Source: Desulfosarcina ovata subsp. ovata
GTDB taxonomy: Bacteria > Desulfobacterota > Desulfobacteria > Desulfobacterales > Desulfosarcinaceae
Direction: 5' to 3'
DNA length: 64,000 nt
Assembly (NCBI RefSeq): GCF_009689005.1
Contig: NZ_AP021879.1
Location: forward strand, 4,828,652-4,892,651
Translations under genes and position numbers: made by a program
In this document: positions 27,798 to 37,132 of the stretch, in pieces
Layout of the letters: every line of letters starts with the position of its first letter
Numbering within the stretch: the stretch's first letter is position 1
Notes under the pieces: model-generated
Told to the model about the DNA's origin: nothing
The model's database searches: none
What the model saw: only the letters and a program-made list of their open reading frames with translations

Positions 27798-28142
27798 ATG
27801 AGTCCCTACGAACTTGCCAAACTGATTCACATGGAACTGTCCCCCATTGCTCCCCGATTGTCTGCTGCCATCAACCGCGCCCTGGTCGATATTGGCGAAG
27901 GCTCCGTACTGGTGGGACTGGGCCCCGGCACCCACGAAAACGACCATGTTTCGTTTCAGGAATCCGAAACGATCAACGCCGATGCCGGCGAGGCCAGCAG
28001 TGTGCTGGCCAGGATCCATGCGATGATGTGGAAACTGGAAGAACACTCCTCCTGGAAGGTGATCATCGATAAGAAACCGGATCGTCAGGGAAAACCACTT
28101 GAGTTGCTCTATACCCTGTTACGGACCAAGGCTGACCTGTAG
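27798..28142 (+). CDS. Conserved-looking hypothetical protein, 114 aa
   Basis: A 114-aa soluble protein that I do not recognise. The N-terminus is amphipathic (SPYELAKLIHMELSPIAPRLSAAINRALVDIG), followed by a glycine-rich turn VLVGLGPGTHENDH and a C-terminal LLYTLLRTKADL. It lies 73 bp after the HDOD gene on the same strand with AGGAGAAA upstream, although the spacing to the ATG is long. Confidence 0.6.
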   Translation: MSPYELAKLIHMELSPIAPRLSAAINRALVDIGEGSVLVGLGPGTHENDHVSFQESETINADAGEASSVLARIHAMMWKLEEHSSWKVIIDKKPDRQGKPLELLYTLLRTKADL

Positions 28143-28489
28143 CCGGATTCGTTTTCCTATTTGCCGCAAGAATATGGTTTGTCGGCGCTGATGCAACCGG
28201 CCAGGCGGCAGGCCCTCATATTAAAAGGATCGGGGCGGTCAATTGACCGCCCCGCAGGCAGAAGGAGTTGGATGAAAGAAGAGGAGATGACTCATCCCAA
28301 CGGCAATCCCCCGATGTGCCGTTGTGAAATCAACATCGGCTGCCTTCCCGGATAGCTTTAGTCTTTTTTTTTATTTTCTTGAAAACAGTCGGCCACCCGG
28401 ACTGCCGGCGACGATGGATGATCGCCCATCGCCGGCCCAGGAATGGACGAGCGGTTGTTATCACCCCTAAAACCAGGAGGAGAAGCCAA
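28143..28489. other. Intergenic region with palindromes before the ABC importer operon
   Basis: 347 bp with no convincing gene. It holds a perfect 22-bp palindrome (28232-28253), a T-rich run (28357-28372) that could end upstream transcripts, an imperfect inverted repeat (about 28403-28434) and the strong ribosome-binding site AGGAGGAGAA of the binding-protein gene. Confidence 0.55.
28232..28253. repeat. Perfect 22-bp palindrome
   Basis: GGGGCGGTCAA followed directly by its reverse complement, without a spacer. No U-tract follows immediately. It could be a terminator stem or a dimeric repressor site. Confidence 0.6.
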
Positions 28490-29413
28490 ATGAGAAAAGT
28501 ACTTGCCATCACCCTTTGCCTTGCCGTTATTTTTGGTTTTACCGCCATGGCCGGTGCCACGACGCTGAAAGTGGGGCTGGATGCCGATCCGGTCTCTCTG
28601 GATCCCCACGTTCAGCTCTCCGGCGGCATGCTGCAGTATTCCCATTGGGTGTTCGATCCGCTGGTCCGCTATGCCCAAGACATGTCCATCGAACCCCGTC
28701 TGGCCACGCGCTGGGAGCGCATCGATGACCTGACCATGCGCTTTTACCTGCGCCAGGGAGTCAAGTTTCACAGCGGCAATGCCTTTACGGCCAGGGATGT
28801 GGTCTTCACTCTGGATCGATTGAAACAGAGTGTGGATTTCAAGGGGCTGTTCGAACTGTTTGAAAGTGCCGTGGCAGTGGACGACTATACCGTCGACATC
28901 AAAACCAAGAAACCCTACGCCCTTTTGCTGCGGATGTGCACCTACATTTTCCCCATGGACAGCACCTTCTACACCGGCACTGACGGAAGTGGCCAACCCA
29001 AGGACGCCATCGTCAAAATCGGCCCCTCCTTCGCCCTGAGCCATGAATCGGGAACCGGGCCTTACACCGTCGCCGAGCGGGAACATGGTGTACGCCTGGT
29101 CCTGGCCCGCTTTGCCGATTACTGGGACAACGCCTCCCCCGGAAACGTGGACCAGATCGTCCTGACGCCCATCAAGGAAGACGCCACCCGGGTCGCCGCC
29201 CTGCTCTCCGGTGACGTGGATTTTATCTCCCCGGTTCCCCCCCAGGATTTCAAACGAATCGAAAAAGACCCCCAAGTCAATCTGTTTACCTACCCCGGCG
29301 GCCGTATCATCACCATCCAGCTCAACCAGAAGCGCCGCCCCGAATTCCGGGTACAGAAAGTCCGCCAGGCCATGGTTTACGCCATCAACAACGAGGGCAT
29401 CGTTAAAAAATAA
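28490..29413 (+). pseudogene. ABC transporter peptide/amine-binding protein, N-terminal part (frameshifted)
   Basis: Codes for 307 aa of a family-5 (DppA/OppA-type) periplasmic binding protein. Signal peptide MRKVLAITLCLAVIFGFTAMAGA, then LKVGLDADPVSLDPHVQ, WVFDPLVRY, RLATRWERIDDLTMRFYLRQGVKFHSGNAFTARDVVFTLDR in outline, all typical of lobe I. The frame ends at TAA (29411-29413) after VKK, in the run TTAAAAAATAATG. Adding one A gives VKKIMKGTA and joins the next frame into a normal-length protein of about 517 aa. It could be a sequencing error in the A-run, a real mutation or a slippage site. Confidence 0.85.
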
Positions 29414-30042
29414 TGAAAGGCACCGCCACCCCCGCCGGTCAGCAGAGCCCCAAGGGCTACGCCGGCTACAACCCCAACTGCGTACCGCGCTACGACCTGA
29501 AAAATGCCAAGGCCCTGATGCAGGAAGCCGGTTTTGGCAAGGGGTTCGAATGCACCATGATCTCGCCCAACAACCGCTATGTCAACGACGAGAAAATTGC
29601 CGAGGCCGTGGTGGGCATGCTGGCCAAAATCAACATCAAGGTCAACCTCAAAACCATGCCCAAGGCCCAGTACTGGGATGAGTTCGACGCCCAAGTGGCC
29701 GATATTCAGCTGATCGGCTGGCATTCGGACACCGAGGACTCGGGCAATTTCTCCGAATTCCTGGTCATGTGCCCCAACAAGGAGACCGGCTACGGCCAGT
29801 ACAACAGTGGCAACTACTGCAACCCGGAGGTGGACCGGTTGACCCTGGCGGCCCAGAGCGAAACCGACCTGGCCAAACGCGCCGGGATGCTGCAGCAGAT
29901 TGAACAAATCCTATACGACGATGCGGCCTTCGTGCCCTTTCACTGGCAGAACCACTCCTACAGCGCAAAAAAAGGCGTGGATGTGGCGCCGATCATCAAC
30001 ACCATGAATTTCCCCTATTTTGGCGATATCGTGGTGAAATAA
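29413..30042 (+). pseudogene. ABC transporter binding protein, C-terminal part (frameshifted)
   Basis: Codes for the remaining 209 aa of the same family-5 binding protein in the -1 frame. It begins with an ATG that overlaps the TAA of the first part (TAATG). Content is typical of the second lobe: GYAGYNPNCVPRYDLKNAKALMQEAGF, NNRYVNDEKIAEAVVGML, GWHSDTEDSG and FVPFHWQNHSYSAKKGV. No signal peptide is present, so this part alone could not reach the periplasm. Function needs frame restoration. Confidence 0.85.
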
Positions 30043-30136
30043 AAAACAGGGAAGACCGGTTACCGGCAGTAGGGGCGAAAAATCTTTCGCCCCTGCACCG
30101 ATTTCAAGCAACCGATCAACAACCGGACCATTGCCG

Positions 30137-31111
30137 ATGCTCGCTTTCGTCATCCGACGCATTACCCAGGCCATTTTCGTCATGCTGATCATCAGCCTGG
30201 TGGGTTTTTCGATCAAGAACCAGATCGGCGATCCCATACGCGACATGGTCGGGGAACGGGTCACACCGGCCGAACGGGAAGCCCTTCGGGACCGGCTGGG
30301 ACTCAATGATCCCTTTCTGACCCAATACCTGCGCTTTGCCGGCAATGCTGTCCGCGGAGACCTGGGCATCTCCTTTTTTCACAAAAAACCGGCCCTGGCG
30401 GTAATCGTCGGCAAGGCGCCGGCGACCCTCGAACTGGTCCTCGGAGCGGCGCTGATCATCATTTTCGTTTCCCTGCCCATCGGCGTTTTTTCGGCCATCT
30501 ACCCCAAAAGCGCCTTATCACGCTTTACCATGGCCTTCTCCACCCTGGGCGTGTCCGTGCCGGTATTTCTTACCGCCATTGTCTTCATCTATATCTTTTC
30601 TGTGGAATTGCACTGGCTGCCGTCGTACGGACGCGGGGAGACCGTGGCCATCGGAGGATGGGACAGCGGACTGATCACCATCGACGGCCTCAAGCACCTG
30701 CTCCTGCCCAGCATCTCCCTAGCCTCGATCATGCTGCCGCTGTTCATCCGACTGATCCGGTCGGAAATGATGGAAGTGCTGGAGACCGAATACATCAAGT
30801 TCGCCTGGGCCAAGGGACTGCACCGAAAACGCATCTGGTTTGTGCACGCCTTCAAGAACACCTTGCTTCCGGTGATCACCGTATTCGGCGTACAGATCGG
30901 CATCATGTTCGCCTTTACCATTCTCACCGAAACGGTCTTCCAGTGGCAGGGTATGGGCTTCATGTTTCTGGAGGCGGTCGAACGCTCGGACATTTCTCTG
31001 CTGGTCGCCTACCTGATGGTGGTGGGGGCGGTTTTCGTGGTGGTCAACACCGTGGTGGACATCATTTACGGGCTGGTGAACCCCACCATCCGCATTGCAG
31101 GAAGAAAATGA
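30137..31111 (+). CDS. ABC transporter permease, DppB/OppB type
   Basis: A 324-aa inner-membrane permease with six TM helices. N-terminal LAFVIRRITQAIFVMLIISLVGFS, the large periplasmic loop with RDRLGLNDPFLTQYLRFAGNAVRGDLGISF, and the EAA loop EYIKFAWAKGLHRKRIWFVHAFKNTLLPVI are hallmarks of family-5 importers. The ATG at 30137 is used; a TTG six bases upstream is an alternative. It overlaps the next permease by ATGA. The 94-bp gap after the binding protein holds no terminator. Confidence 0.94.
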   Translation: MLAFVIRRITQAIFVMLIISLVGFSIKNQIGDPIRDMVGERVTPAEREALRDRLGLNDPFLTQYLRFAGNAVRGDLGISFFHKKPALAVIVGKAPATLELVLGAALIIIFVSLPIGVFSAIYPKSALSRFTMAFSTLGVSVPVFLTAIVFIYIFSVELHWLPSYGRGETVAIGGWDSGLITIDGLKHLLLPSISLASIMLPLFIRLIRSEMMEVLETEYIKFAWAKGLHRKRIWFVHAFKNTLLPVITVFGVQIGIMFAFTILTETVFQWQGMGFMFLEAVERSDISLLVAYLMVVGAVFVVVNTVVDIIYGLVNPTIRIAGRK

Positions 31112-32028
31112 ACCGAACCTGGCAACGCTTCACATCGTCCTACCTGCTCTTCAGTTTCAAGCAGGACCACACGGCCATTTTCAGTTTCGTGGTTCTGTTG
31201 ATCCTTTTGATTACCGGCCTGACGGCACCGCTGATCTCTCCTTACAATCCGTACGATCCGGCCAACATCGACATCATGAATTCTGAATTGCCGCCATCGT
31301 GGATGGAAGACGGAGAGGCAGCCTTTCTGCTGGGCACGGACATTCAGGGCCGTGACCTTTTGAGCACCATGATCTACGGCCTGCGCCTCTCCATTCTGAT
31401 CGGTTGCGGGGCCGTTCTACTGCAGGGCATCCTCGGCGTGGTGGTGGGGCTTCTGGCCGGCTACCTGGGAGGTAAAATCGATGCCGTGCTCATGCGCATC
31501 GCCGACATTCAGCTCTCTTTTCCCTACCTGATGGTGGCCATCTTCATCAGTGCCATTTTCCAGGTGGCCTTTGGCATCGGCCGCTACGAAGACCTGGCCG
31601 TGCCCCTGCTGATCGCCATCATTGGTCTGGCCGAATGGCCGGTCTACGCCCGTACCGTGCGGGCATCGGTCATGGGCGAGAAGAACAAGGAATACGTGGA
31701 AGCAGCCCGGGTGATCGGGCTGAACCGCTGGCGGATCATGTTCCGCCACGTACTGCCCAACACCATGACGTCGGTGCTGGTCATCTCCACCATTCAGGTG
31801 GCCAACGCGGTCATGAGCGAGGCGGCACTCTCCTTTTTGGGTCTGGGCATGCCGGTGACCAAGCCGTCCCTGGGCTCCCTGATCCGCTCCGGGTTCGAAT
31901 ACATCTTCTCCGGCAGTTGGTGGATCACCCTTTTTCCGGGGATATTTCTGGTTCTGCTGGTGCTGGTGATCAATCTTCTCGGGGACTGGCTGCGGGATGT
32001 GCTCAATCCGAAACTGTACAAGGGATAA
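31108..32028 (+). CDS. ABC transporter permease, DppC/OppC type
   Basis: A 306-aa partner permease. The N-terminal TM segment (FSFVVLLILLITGLTAPLI) is followed by NPYDPANI, LLGTDIQGRDLLSTMIYGLRLSILIG and the EAA loop EYVEAARVIGLNRWRIMFRHVLPNTM, all typical of DppC. The start ATG overlaps the dppB-like stop; the ATPase gene begins one base after its own stop. It forms the heterodimeric channel with the preceding gene product. Confidence 0.95.
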   Translation: MNRTWQRFTSSYLLFSFKQDHTAIFSFVVLLILLITGLTAPLISPYNPYDPANIDIMNSELPPSWMEDGEAAFLLGTDIQGRDLLSTMIYGLRLSILIGCGAVLLQGILGVVVGLLAGYLGGKIDAVLMRIADIQLSFPYLMVAIFISAIFQVAFGIGRYEDLAVPLLIAIIGLAEWPVYARTVRASVMGEKNKEYVEAARVIGLNRWRIMFRHVLPNTMTSVLVISTIQVANAVMSEAALSFLGLGMPVTKPSLGSLIRSGFEYIFSGSWWITLFPGIFLVLLVLVINLLGDWLRDVLNPKLYKG

Positions 32029-32029
32029 A

Positions 32030-33019
32030 ATGAGTCATCTACTGGAAGTCAACGACCTGGAAGTCAAATTCGCCCTGCGCTTCGGCGATCTGACCGCCAT
32101 CAACGGCATCAGCTTCAATCTGGACCGCGGCGAACGCATGGGACTGGTGGGCGAAAGCGGGGCCGGCAAATCGGTGACCGGTTTTGCCATCATCAAGCTG
32201 ATCAGCAAGCCGGGATTTATCTCCGGCGGCCGGGTGCTCTTCAACGGCCGCGATCTCACCTCGCTCTCCGCCGAGGAAATGCGTGACATCCGGGGCCACC
32301 ACATCAGCATGATCTTCCAGGATCCCATGATGACCCTCAACCCGGTACTGACCATCGGCACCCAGATGGTCGAGACCCTGCTGGCCCACCGGGCGATCAG
32401 CCGTAGCGAGGCCGAAGCCATCGCCCTGGAAAAACTGCGCAAAGTGCAGATTCCCGCGCCGGAAAAACGCCTGGCCCAGTACCCGCATGAATTTTCCGGC
32501 GGCATGCGCCAGCGGATCGTCATCGCCATCGCCCTGATCACCGATCCGGAACTGATCATCGCCGACGAGCCCACCACGGCCCTGGACGTCACCATTCAGG
32601 CCGAAATCATGGATCTTTTGCAGCAGCTCTGTGAATCCGAGCACACGGGGCTGATTCTCATCACCCATGACCTCGGCGTCGTCTCCCAGGTGACCGAGAA
32701 AATGGCCGTCATGTACGCCGGCAAAATCGTCGAAGCCGGCCCCACGGACCGCATCGTCAGCGACCCGATGCATCCGTACACCCAAGGCCTGATCAAAGCC
32801 CTGCCCGGCAGCCTGCATCCCGGCGACCGGCTGAATCAGATTCCGGGGATGATGCCGACCCTGACCGATATCCCGCCCGGCTGCGCCTTCAATCCCCGCT
32901 GTCCGCTCTGCGAAGCGGTCTGCAGGAGCCAGGAACCACCGTTTGTTCCCGTGGACCACCAGACCCGCATGGTGGCCTGCCACATGGTTACCCCCAATCC
33001 CGGCAATGGAACCCGATGA
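32030..33019 (+). CDS. ABC transporter ATP-binding protein, DppD/OppD type
   Basis: A 329-aa ATPase. Walker A GESGAGKSVTGF, Q-loop IFQDPMMTLNPV, signature FSGGMRQRIVIAIAL, Walker B LIIADEPTTALDVT, H-loop ITHDLGVV. The C-terminal oligopeptide-transporter domain has the Cys motif CAFNPRCPLCEAVCR, which may bind an iron-sulfur cluster as in related ATPases. It overlaps the next ATPase gene by four bases. Confidence 0.95.
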   Translation: MSHLLEVNDLEVKFALRFGDLTAINGISFNLDRGERMGLVGESGAGKSVTGFAIIKLISKPGFISGGRVLFNGRDLTSLSAEEMRDIRGHHISMIFQDPMMTLNPVLTIGTQMVETLLAHRAISRSEAEAIALEKLRKVQIPAPEKRLAQYPHEFSGGMRQRIVIAIALITDPELIIADEPTTALDVTIQAEIMDLLQQLCESEHTGLILITHDLGVVSQVTEKMAVMYAGKIVEAGPTDRIVSDPMHPYTQGLIKALPGSLHPGDRLNQIPGMMPTLTDIPPGCAFNPRCPLCEAVCRSQEPPFVPVDHQTRMVACHMVTPNPGNGTR

Positions 33020-34071
33020 CGACTGAAACGCCCCATCCGAAAACCGATGACACTCACGGCCTGTTGGCCCTGGACAAGGTGGTCAAACACTTCGACATCT
33101 CCGGCGGCTTCCTGGATCAGCTTCGCTTCACCCATGGCCGCATCACCCGCCAACGCACCACCGTCAAGGCGGTGAACAACGTTAGCTTCACCATCGCCCC
33201 GGGCGAGACCTTCAGCGTGGTGGGCGAAAGCGGATGCGGCAAATCGACCCTGGCGCGCGCCACCATCGGCATCTATCCGCCCAACAGCGGCGAAATCCGC
33301 TACCGCGGCCAGCGCATCGACAACAAAACGCCAAAGGAAATGCTCCCTTTCCGCCGCCGCATGCAGATGATCTTCCAGGACCCCTACGCCTCACTGAACC
33401 CGCGCAAAACCGTCATGCAGGCCCTGGAGGAACCGGTTGCCTTTCACAACCCGGGAATGCCGGCCGGTGAGGTACGTGATCGGGTGGCCACGGTCATGTC
33501 CCAGGTGGGCGTCGACCCCAAGTGGGCCGACCGCTACCCCCACGAGTTCTCCGGCGGTCAGCGCCAACGCATCAGCATTGCCCGGGCCCTGATGGTCGAT
33601 CCCGAATTCATCGTGGCCGACGAGCCGGTATCGGCCTTGGACGTCTCCATCCAGGCCCAGATTCTCAACCTGCTCATGGACGCCCAGTCGCAACGGGGCC
33701 TCACCTACATGTTCATCACCCACGATCTGTCGGTGGTCCAGCATATCAGCACCCGGGTGGCGGTCATGTATCTGGGCACCCTGTGCGAACTCTCACCGGC
33801 GCGGACCCTTTTCGAATCCCCCCGGCATCCCTATACCCAGGCACTGCTTTCGGCCATCCCCCGGCTCGGGCATAAAAAAAGCCTGCATATTCGGCTTAAA
33901 GGAGAAGTCCCCACCCCCATCCAGCTTCCCCAGGGGTGTGTGTTTCACGGTCGCTGCATTCACGCCAACACGCGGTGCCTGAAAGAAGTTCCGGCGGCAG
34001 TCATGGTCGACGGAGACGTCCAGGTGGCCTGCCATGCCGTTGAGGAAGGGCGCATCTATCGGGAAGCGTAG
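33016..34071 (+). CDS. ABC transporter ATP-binding protein, DppF/OppF type
   Basis: A 351-aa second ATPase. Walker A GESGCGKSTLAR, Q-loop IFQDPYASLNPR, signature FSGGQRQRISIARAL, Walker B FIVADEPVSALDVS, and C-terminal CVFHGRCIHANTRC. A 35-residue segment between the first strand and Walker A (FDISGGFLDQLRFTHGRITRQ) is an insertion seen in some DppF proteins. Its 3' end overlaps that of the convergent FAD oxidoreductase gene by 16 bp, which brings the two operons tail to tail. Confidence 0.95.
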   Translation: MTTETPHPKTDDTHGLLALDKVVKHFDISGGFLDQLRFTHGRITRQRTTVKAVNNVSFTIAPGETFSVVGESGCGKSTLARATIGIYPPNSGEIRYRGQRIDNKTPKEMLPFRRRMQMIFQDPYASLNPRKTVMQALEEPVAFHNPGMPAGEVRDRVATVMSQVGVDPKWADRYPHEFSGGQRQRISIARALMVDPEFIVADEPVSALDVSIQAQILNLLMDAQSQRGLTYMFITHDLSVVQHISTRVAVMYLGTLCELSPARTLFESPRHPYTQALLSAIPRLGHKKSLHIRLKGEVPTPIQLPQGCVFHGRCIHANTRCLKEVPAAVMVDGDVQVACHAVEEGRIYREA

Positions 34072-35267
34072 CGGACTTCCTTTTGCAGCAGGCCGCCCTC
34101 TAGGATGGGTTTACCATCAAGGACGCGTCGGGGATCAAAAATTGAAAGATCCATGGTCAGATCACTGCCGGTGAGCATCTCACTCAGGTGACGCCCCACG
34201 GCCGGCCCCTGCTGAAGGCCATGGCCGGAAAACCCGTTGGCCAGGTATAATCCTCTGATTTCAGGCCATTCACCAAGAATGGCATTTCCGTCCAGGGTAT
34301 TGACCGCATAAAGACCGGCCCACCCTCGAATCAATTTCAACTGCTCGAAAGCCGGAACGAATTCAGCCAGTTCCGGCCACATCTGTTCCATGAATCGATT
34401 TTGCTCCCAGGTAAAGTCGAATCCCACCCCATCTTCGGGCATGGATTTGCCCATTATGACCATGCCCCCGGTTTCGGTCCGGAAGTAAAACCCTGAAGGC
34501 AGGAACGTCAGGGGAAGTGGCCGGTCCGGCTTGACCGCCGGGTCAATGCAGAAACACTGGCGTTTGACCGGGTTGACCGGCAATTCCACACCGGCGGTAC
34601 GGAGCAGCTCATTGCACCAGGCTCCGGTGCAATTGACAATCAGAGTGGATAAATAGGTATCACCGGATTTGGTTTTAAGACCACTCACCCGGCCATCGTC
34701 GATCAGTAGACCGGTTACCTCATCCTCGATGTAGGCCGCCCCCTGGGCCCGGGCATTGGCCTTGTAAGCCATAAGTACCGCATAGGCGTCGAAATGGCCG
34801 TCCTGGGCACCGAAGGTGGCTCCGACGATGGTCTCCTGCGGTTTGTAGAGCGGATAGTGCTCGACGATGCCTTCCGGCGACCACCACTCGACCTGGCACC
34901 CCATCTCCTGTTGCATGGTCATGGCGGCTTTGGCACTCTCCACGGCGTCCGCTTCATAAAGGAAAAGGTTGCCCTCGCGATGATAGGCGATGCTGGGGCG
35001 GAGATCGTTGACCGTCATCTCGTCTTCGAAGCGATCCAGGATGTCAAAAGCATACTGGGAGATCTCGACATTTTGTTTGAGGTTGAACTGAATTCTCACG
35101 TTGACCATGGACAATGCCGTGGAGGCCCGGGCATAGGTCAAATCCCGTTCGATGACCGCCACCTTGAGCTTCGGATCTTTCTTGGTCAGGTAGTAAGCAG
35201 TGGTGGACCCCATGATCCCGCCGCCGACGACAATCACATCGTAAAGGTTGTTGTTATCCATGGTCAC
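34056..35267 (-). CDS. FAD-dependent oxidoreductase, DAO family (glycine/sarcosine/D-amino-acid type)
   Basis: A 403-aa flavoprotein of the D-amino-acid oxidase/sarcosine dehydrogenase family. The Rossmann motif VIVVGGGIMGSTTAYYL is at residues 10-26, ERDLTYARASTALSMVNVR follows, and the C-terminal FAD/substrate region reads RGWAGLYAVNTLDGNAILGEWPEIRGLYLANGFSGHGLQQGP in outline. In anaerobes such enzymes act as dehydrogenases. ETF-QO lies 29 bp upstream, so electrons could pass to the quinone pool. Substrate is unknown; an amine or amino acid delivered by the neighbouring importer is a reasonable guess. The GTG start follows AAGGAG; an ATG two codons later is possible. Confidence 0.88.
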   Translation of the reverse strand: MTMDNNNLYDVIVVGGGIMGSTTAYYLTKKDPKLKVAVIERDLTYARASTALSMVNVRIQFNLKQNVEISQYAFDILDRFEDEMTVNDLRPSIAYHREGNLFLYEADAVESAKAAMTMQQEMGCQVEWWSPEGIVEHYPLYKPQETIVGATFGAQDGHFDAYAVLMAYKANARAQGAAYIEDEVTGLLIDDGRVSGLKTKSGDTYLSTLIVNCTGAWCNELLRTAGVELPVNPVKRQCFCIDPAVKPDRPLPLTFLPSGFYFRTETGGMVIMGKSMPEDGVGFDFTWEQNRFMEQMWPELAEFVPAFEQLKLIRGWAGLYAVNTLDGNAILGEWPEIRGLYLANGFSGHGLQQGPAVGRHLSEMLTGSDLTMDLSIFDPRRVLDGKPILEGGLLQKEVRYASR

Positions 35268-35296
35268 AGATTCTCCTTATGGTCGGCCTGAAGCGG

Positions 35297-36964
35297 TCAG
35301 GCCTGTTTGTAATTGGGTCCCTCCCCACCCTCCGGGCAGGTCCAGGTGACGTTGCGGAAGGGATCCTTGATGTCACAGGTCTTGCAGTGCAAACAGTTGG
35401 TAAAATTGAGTTTGATGCCCTCGATGCCGTCGCCGTCCCCGCTTCGCTCCATCTCGTAGACGTCTCCCGGGCAGAACCGCGTGCAGGGGCAACCGTAGGT
35501 CGGGTAGCATTTTTCCACGCAGACGCGCTGATCGTGGATAAGGATGTGCGAGGGCTGATCCTCGCGGTGCAGGGTGCCGGAGAGGTAAACACCGGTCAGC
35601 TTGTCGACCATGGCCGGATCATCCTTGGGCACGTCGTACTTTTCCACATCCAGGCTGTCGGAACGCTGCGGTTTGAGGGTCGTGGCGTCGTCCACCGCCG
35701 GCAGGCGATCTCTCAGCCCCTTGCCGCCGGTAACGTGCTGGGCAGCCAGGTGGATCCACTTGGCCGGCCCTTTTTTTGCCAAGGCCTGGGCGAAATTGCG
35801 CCCCTCGCGCAACTCCTCACCGACCCAGCTGTCGGCCAGACGCTGGCCATATGCCGCCAGGGTCCGGCGTCCGGCATCGCCGGCCTCGATGGCATCCATG
35901 ATCGTCTCGGCGGCCAGCATGCCCGATTTCATGGCCAGGTGAATGCCCTTGATGGCCGGTGTGCTGTGAATGGCGGCAGCGTTGCCGGTGAACAGCGCGC
36001 CGTCCACCGCCAGTTGCGGCATACTGAACCAGCCGCCGGTGGAAACGGCCCGGGCGCCCTGTTCGATCACTTTGCCGCCGCGGATGAGTTTCTGGATCAG
36101 GGGGTGCCCCTTGAAACGCATGAACGTATCGTAAATGTCCAATGCCGGATTCTCGTAGCCCAGCGCCACCAGGAAGCCCAACGCGATGCGGTTGTCGGCC
36201 ATTTCGTAAACAAAACCGCCGCCGGGTGTATTCAGATCCAGGGGGAATCCCAGAGTGTGAATGTCGTTGAAGGGACTCTCCTTGAAAAAATGGTCCTCGG
36301 GCAGTTGAATAACCTCTTTGATGCCCGTTTCAAACAATTCGGGCAGCCGGCCGGAACGGATGGGCAGGCGCCCGGCCAGCTCCTTGGTGAGGCTTCCGCG
36401 GGCGCCCTCGCCCAATACGGTCACCTTGGCCATCAGGTCGATCCCCGGTTCGAAATTGGTCTTGGGCTTGCCGTCCTTGTCCAGCCCCTTGTCACCGGTA
36501 CGCACGCCGGCAACGGTCTTGCCGTCACCGGCCATGAGGATCGTCTTGCCGTCGAAGCCGGGGAAAATATTGATGCCCAGTTCTTCGGCCTTCTCCCCCA
36601 GCCAGCGGCAGACCCGGGAAAGGCTGACGATGGGAAAGCCGGTATTGTGCATCTGGCGCGGCACCATGGGCACTTTGAAGCTACGTTGACCCGTCAGGAA
36701 ATAGAACCCGTCCCCACGAACCATTTGTTCCACGGGGAATCCCTGGTCCCGGTAATCCGGGTAGAGTTCGGCAATGGCCACGGGATTCATCACCGCCCCG
36801 CTGATGGCATGGGAGCCGATGGCAGCACCTTTGTCGATCAGGGCCACTTCCAATTCACGTCCCTTTTCCGCGGCCAGTTGCATCAGCCGGATGGCACCGG
36901 CCAGGTTGGCGGGGCCGCCACCGATAAAAAGGACATCAAAATCAATGGATTCGTGCGTGGTCAT
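35297..36964 (-). CDS. Electron transfer flavoprotein-ubiquinone oxidoreductase (ETF-QO)
   Basis: A 555-aa membrane-associated enzyme that moves electrons from reduced flavoproteins to quinone. N-terminal FAD motif VLFIGGGPANLAGAIRL, then IGSHAISGAVMNPVAI, VTVLGEGARGSLTKEL, and the ubiquinone-binding region. The C-terminal ferredoxin part has Cys residues in CYPTYGCPCTRFCPGD and NCLHCKTCDIKDP, enough for a [4Fe-4S] cluster. Length matches mitochondrial and bacterial ETF-QO. It is upstream of the DAO-family gene. No etfAB genes are in the window, so the electron donor is inferred. Confidence 0.94.
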   Translation of the reverse strand: MTTHESIDFDVLFIGGGPANLAGAIRLMQLAAEKGRELEVALIDKGAAIGSHAISGAVMNPVAIAELYPDYRDQGFPVEQMVRGDGFYFLTGQRSFKVPMVPRQMHNTGFPIVSLSRVCRWLGEKAEELGINIFPGFDGKTILMAGDGKTVAGVRTGDKGLDKDGKPKTNFEPGIDLMAKVTVLGEGARGSLTKELAGRLPIRSGRLPELFETGIKEVIQLPEDHFFKESPFNDIHTLGFPLDLNTPGGGFVYEMADNRIALGFLVALGYENPALDIYDTFMRFKGHPLIQKLIRGGKVIEQGARAVSTGGWFSMPQLAVDGALFTGNAAAIHSTPAIKGIHLAMKSGMLAAETIMDAIEAGDAGRRTLAAYGQRLADSWVGEELREGRNFAQALAKKGPAKWIHLAAQHVTGGKGLRDRLPAVDDATTLKPQRSDSLDVEKYDVPKDDPAMVDKLTGVYLSGTLHREDQPSHILIHDQRVCVEKCYPTYGCPCTRFCPGDVYEMERSGDGDGIEGIKLNFTNCLHCKTCDIKDPFRNVTWTCPEGGEGPNYKQA

Positions 36965-37132
36965 GGTCTTCCCCCCTCTTTTTCAGGTTATCCGCAAAGT
37001 GCACGGCGATAGTCGCTGAATACGCTGACTGATTAGAGGGGTCAGATAGCTTGATTTATCACTAAAAACAAGGGCTCGGGGATGAAAACCGAACCGCCGG
37101 TCCCAGATGATCCGTCCAATCGGGTTCATCGC

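Noticed and set aside
29411-29415. Programmed -1 ribosomal frameshift in the binding-protein gene
   Set aside because: GTT AAA AAA TAA is not a standard X XXY YYZ heptamer and no downstream stimulatory hairpin was evident; a missing A or transcript slippage is simpler.
35279-37012. 577-codon plus-strand ORF
   Set aside because: Antisense to ETF-QO.
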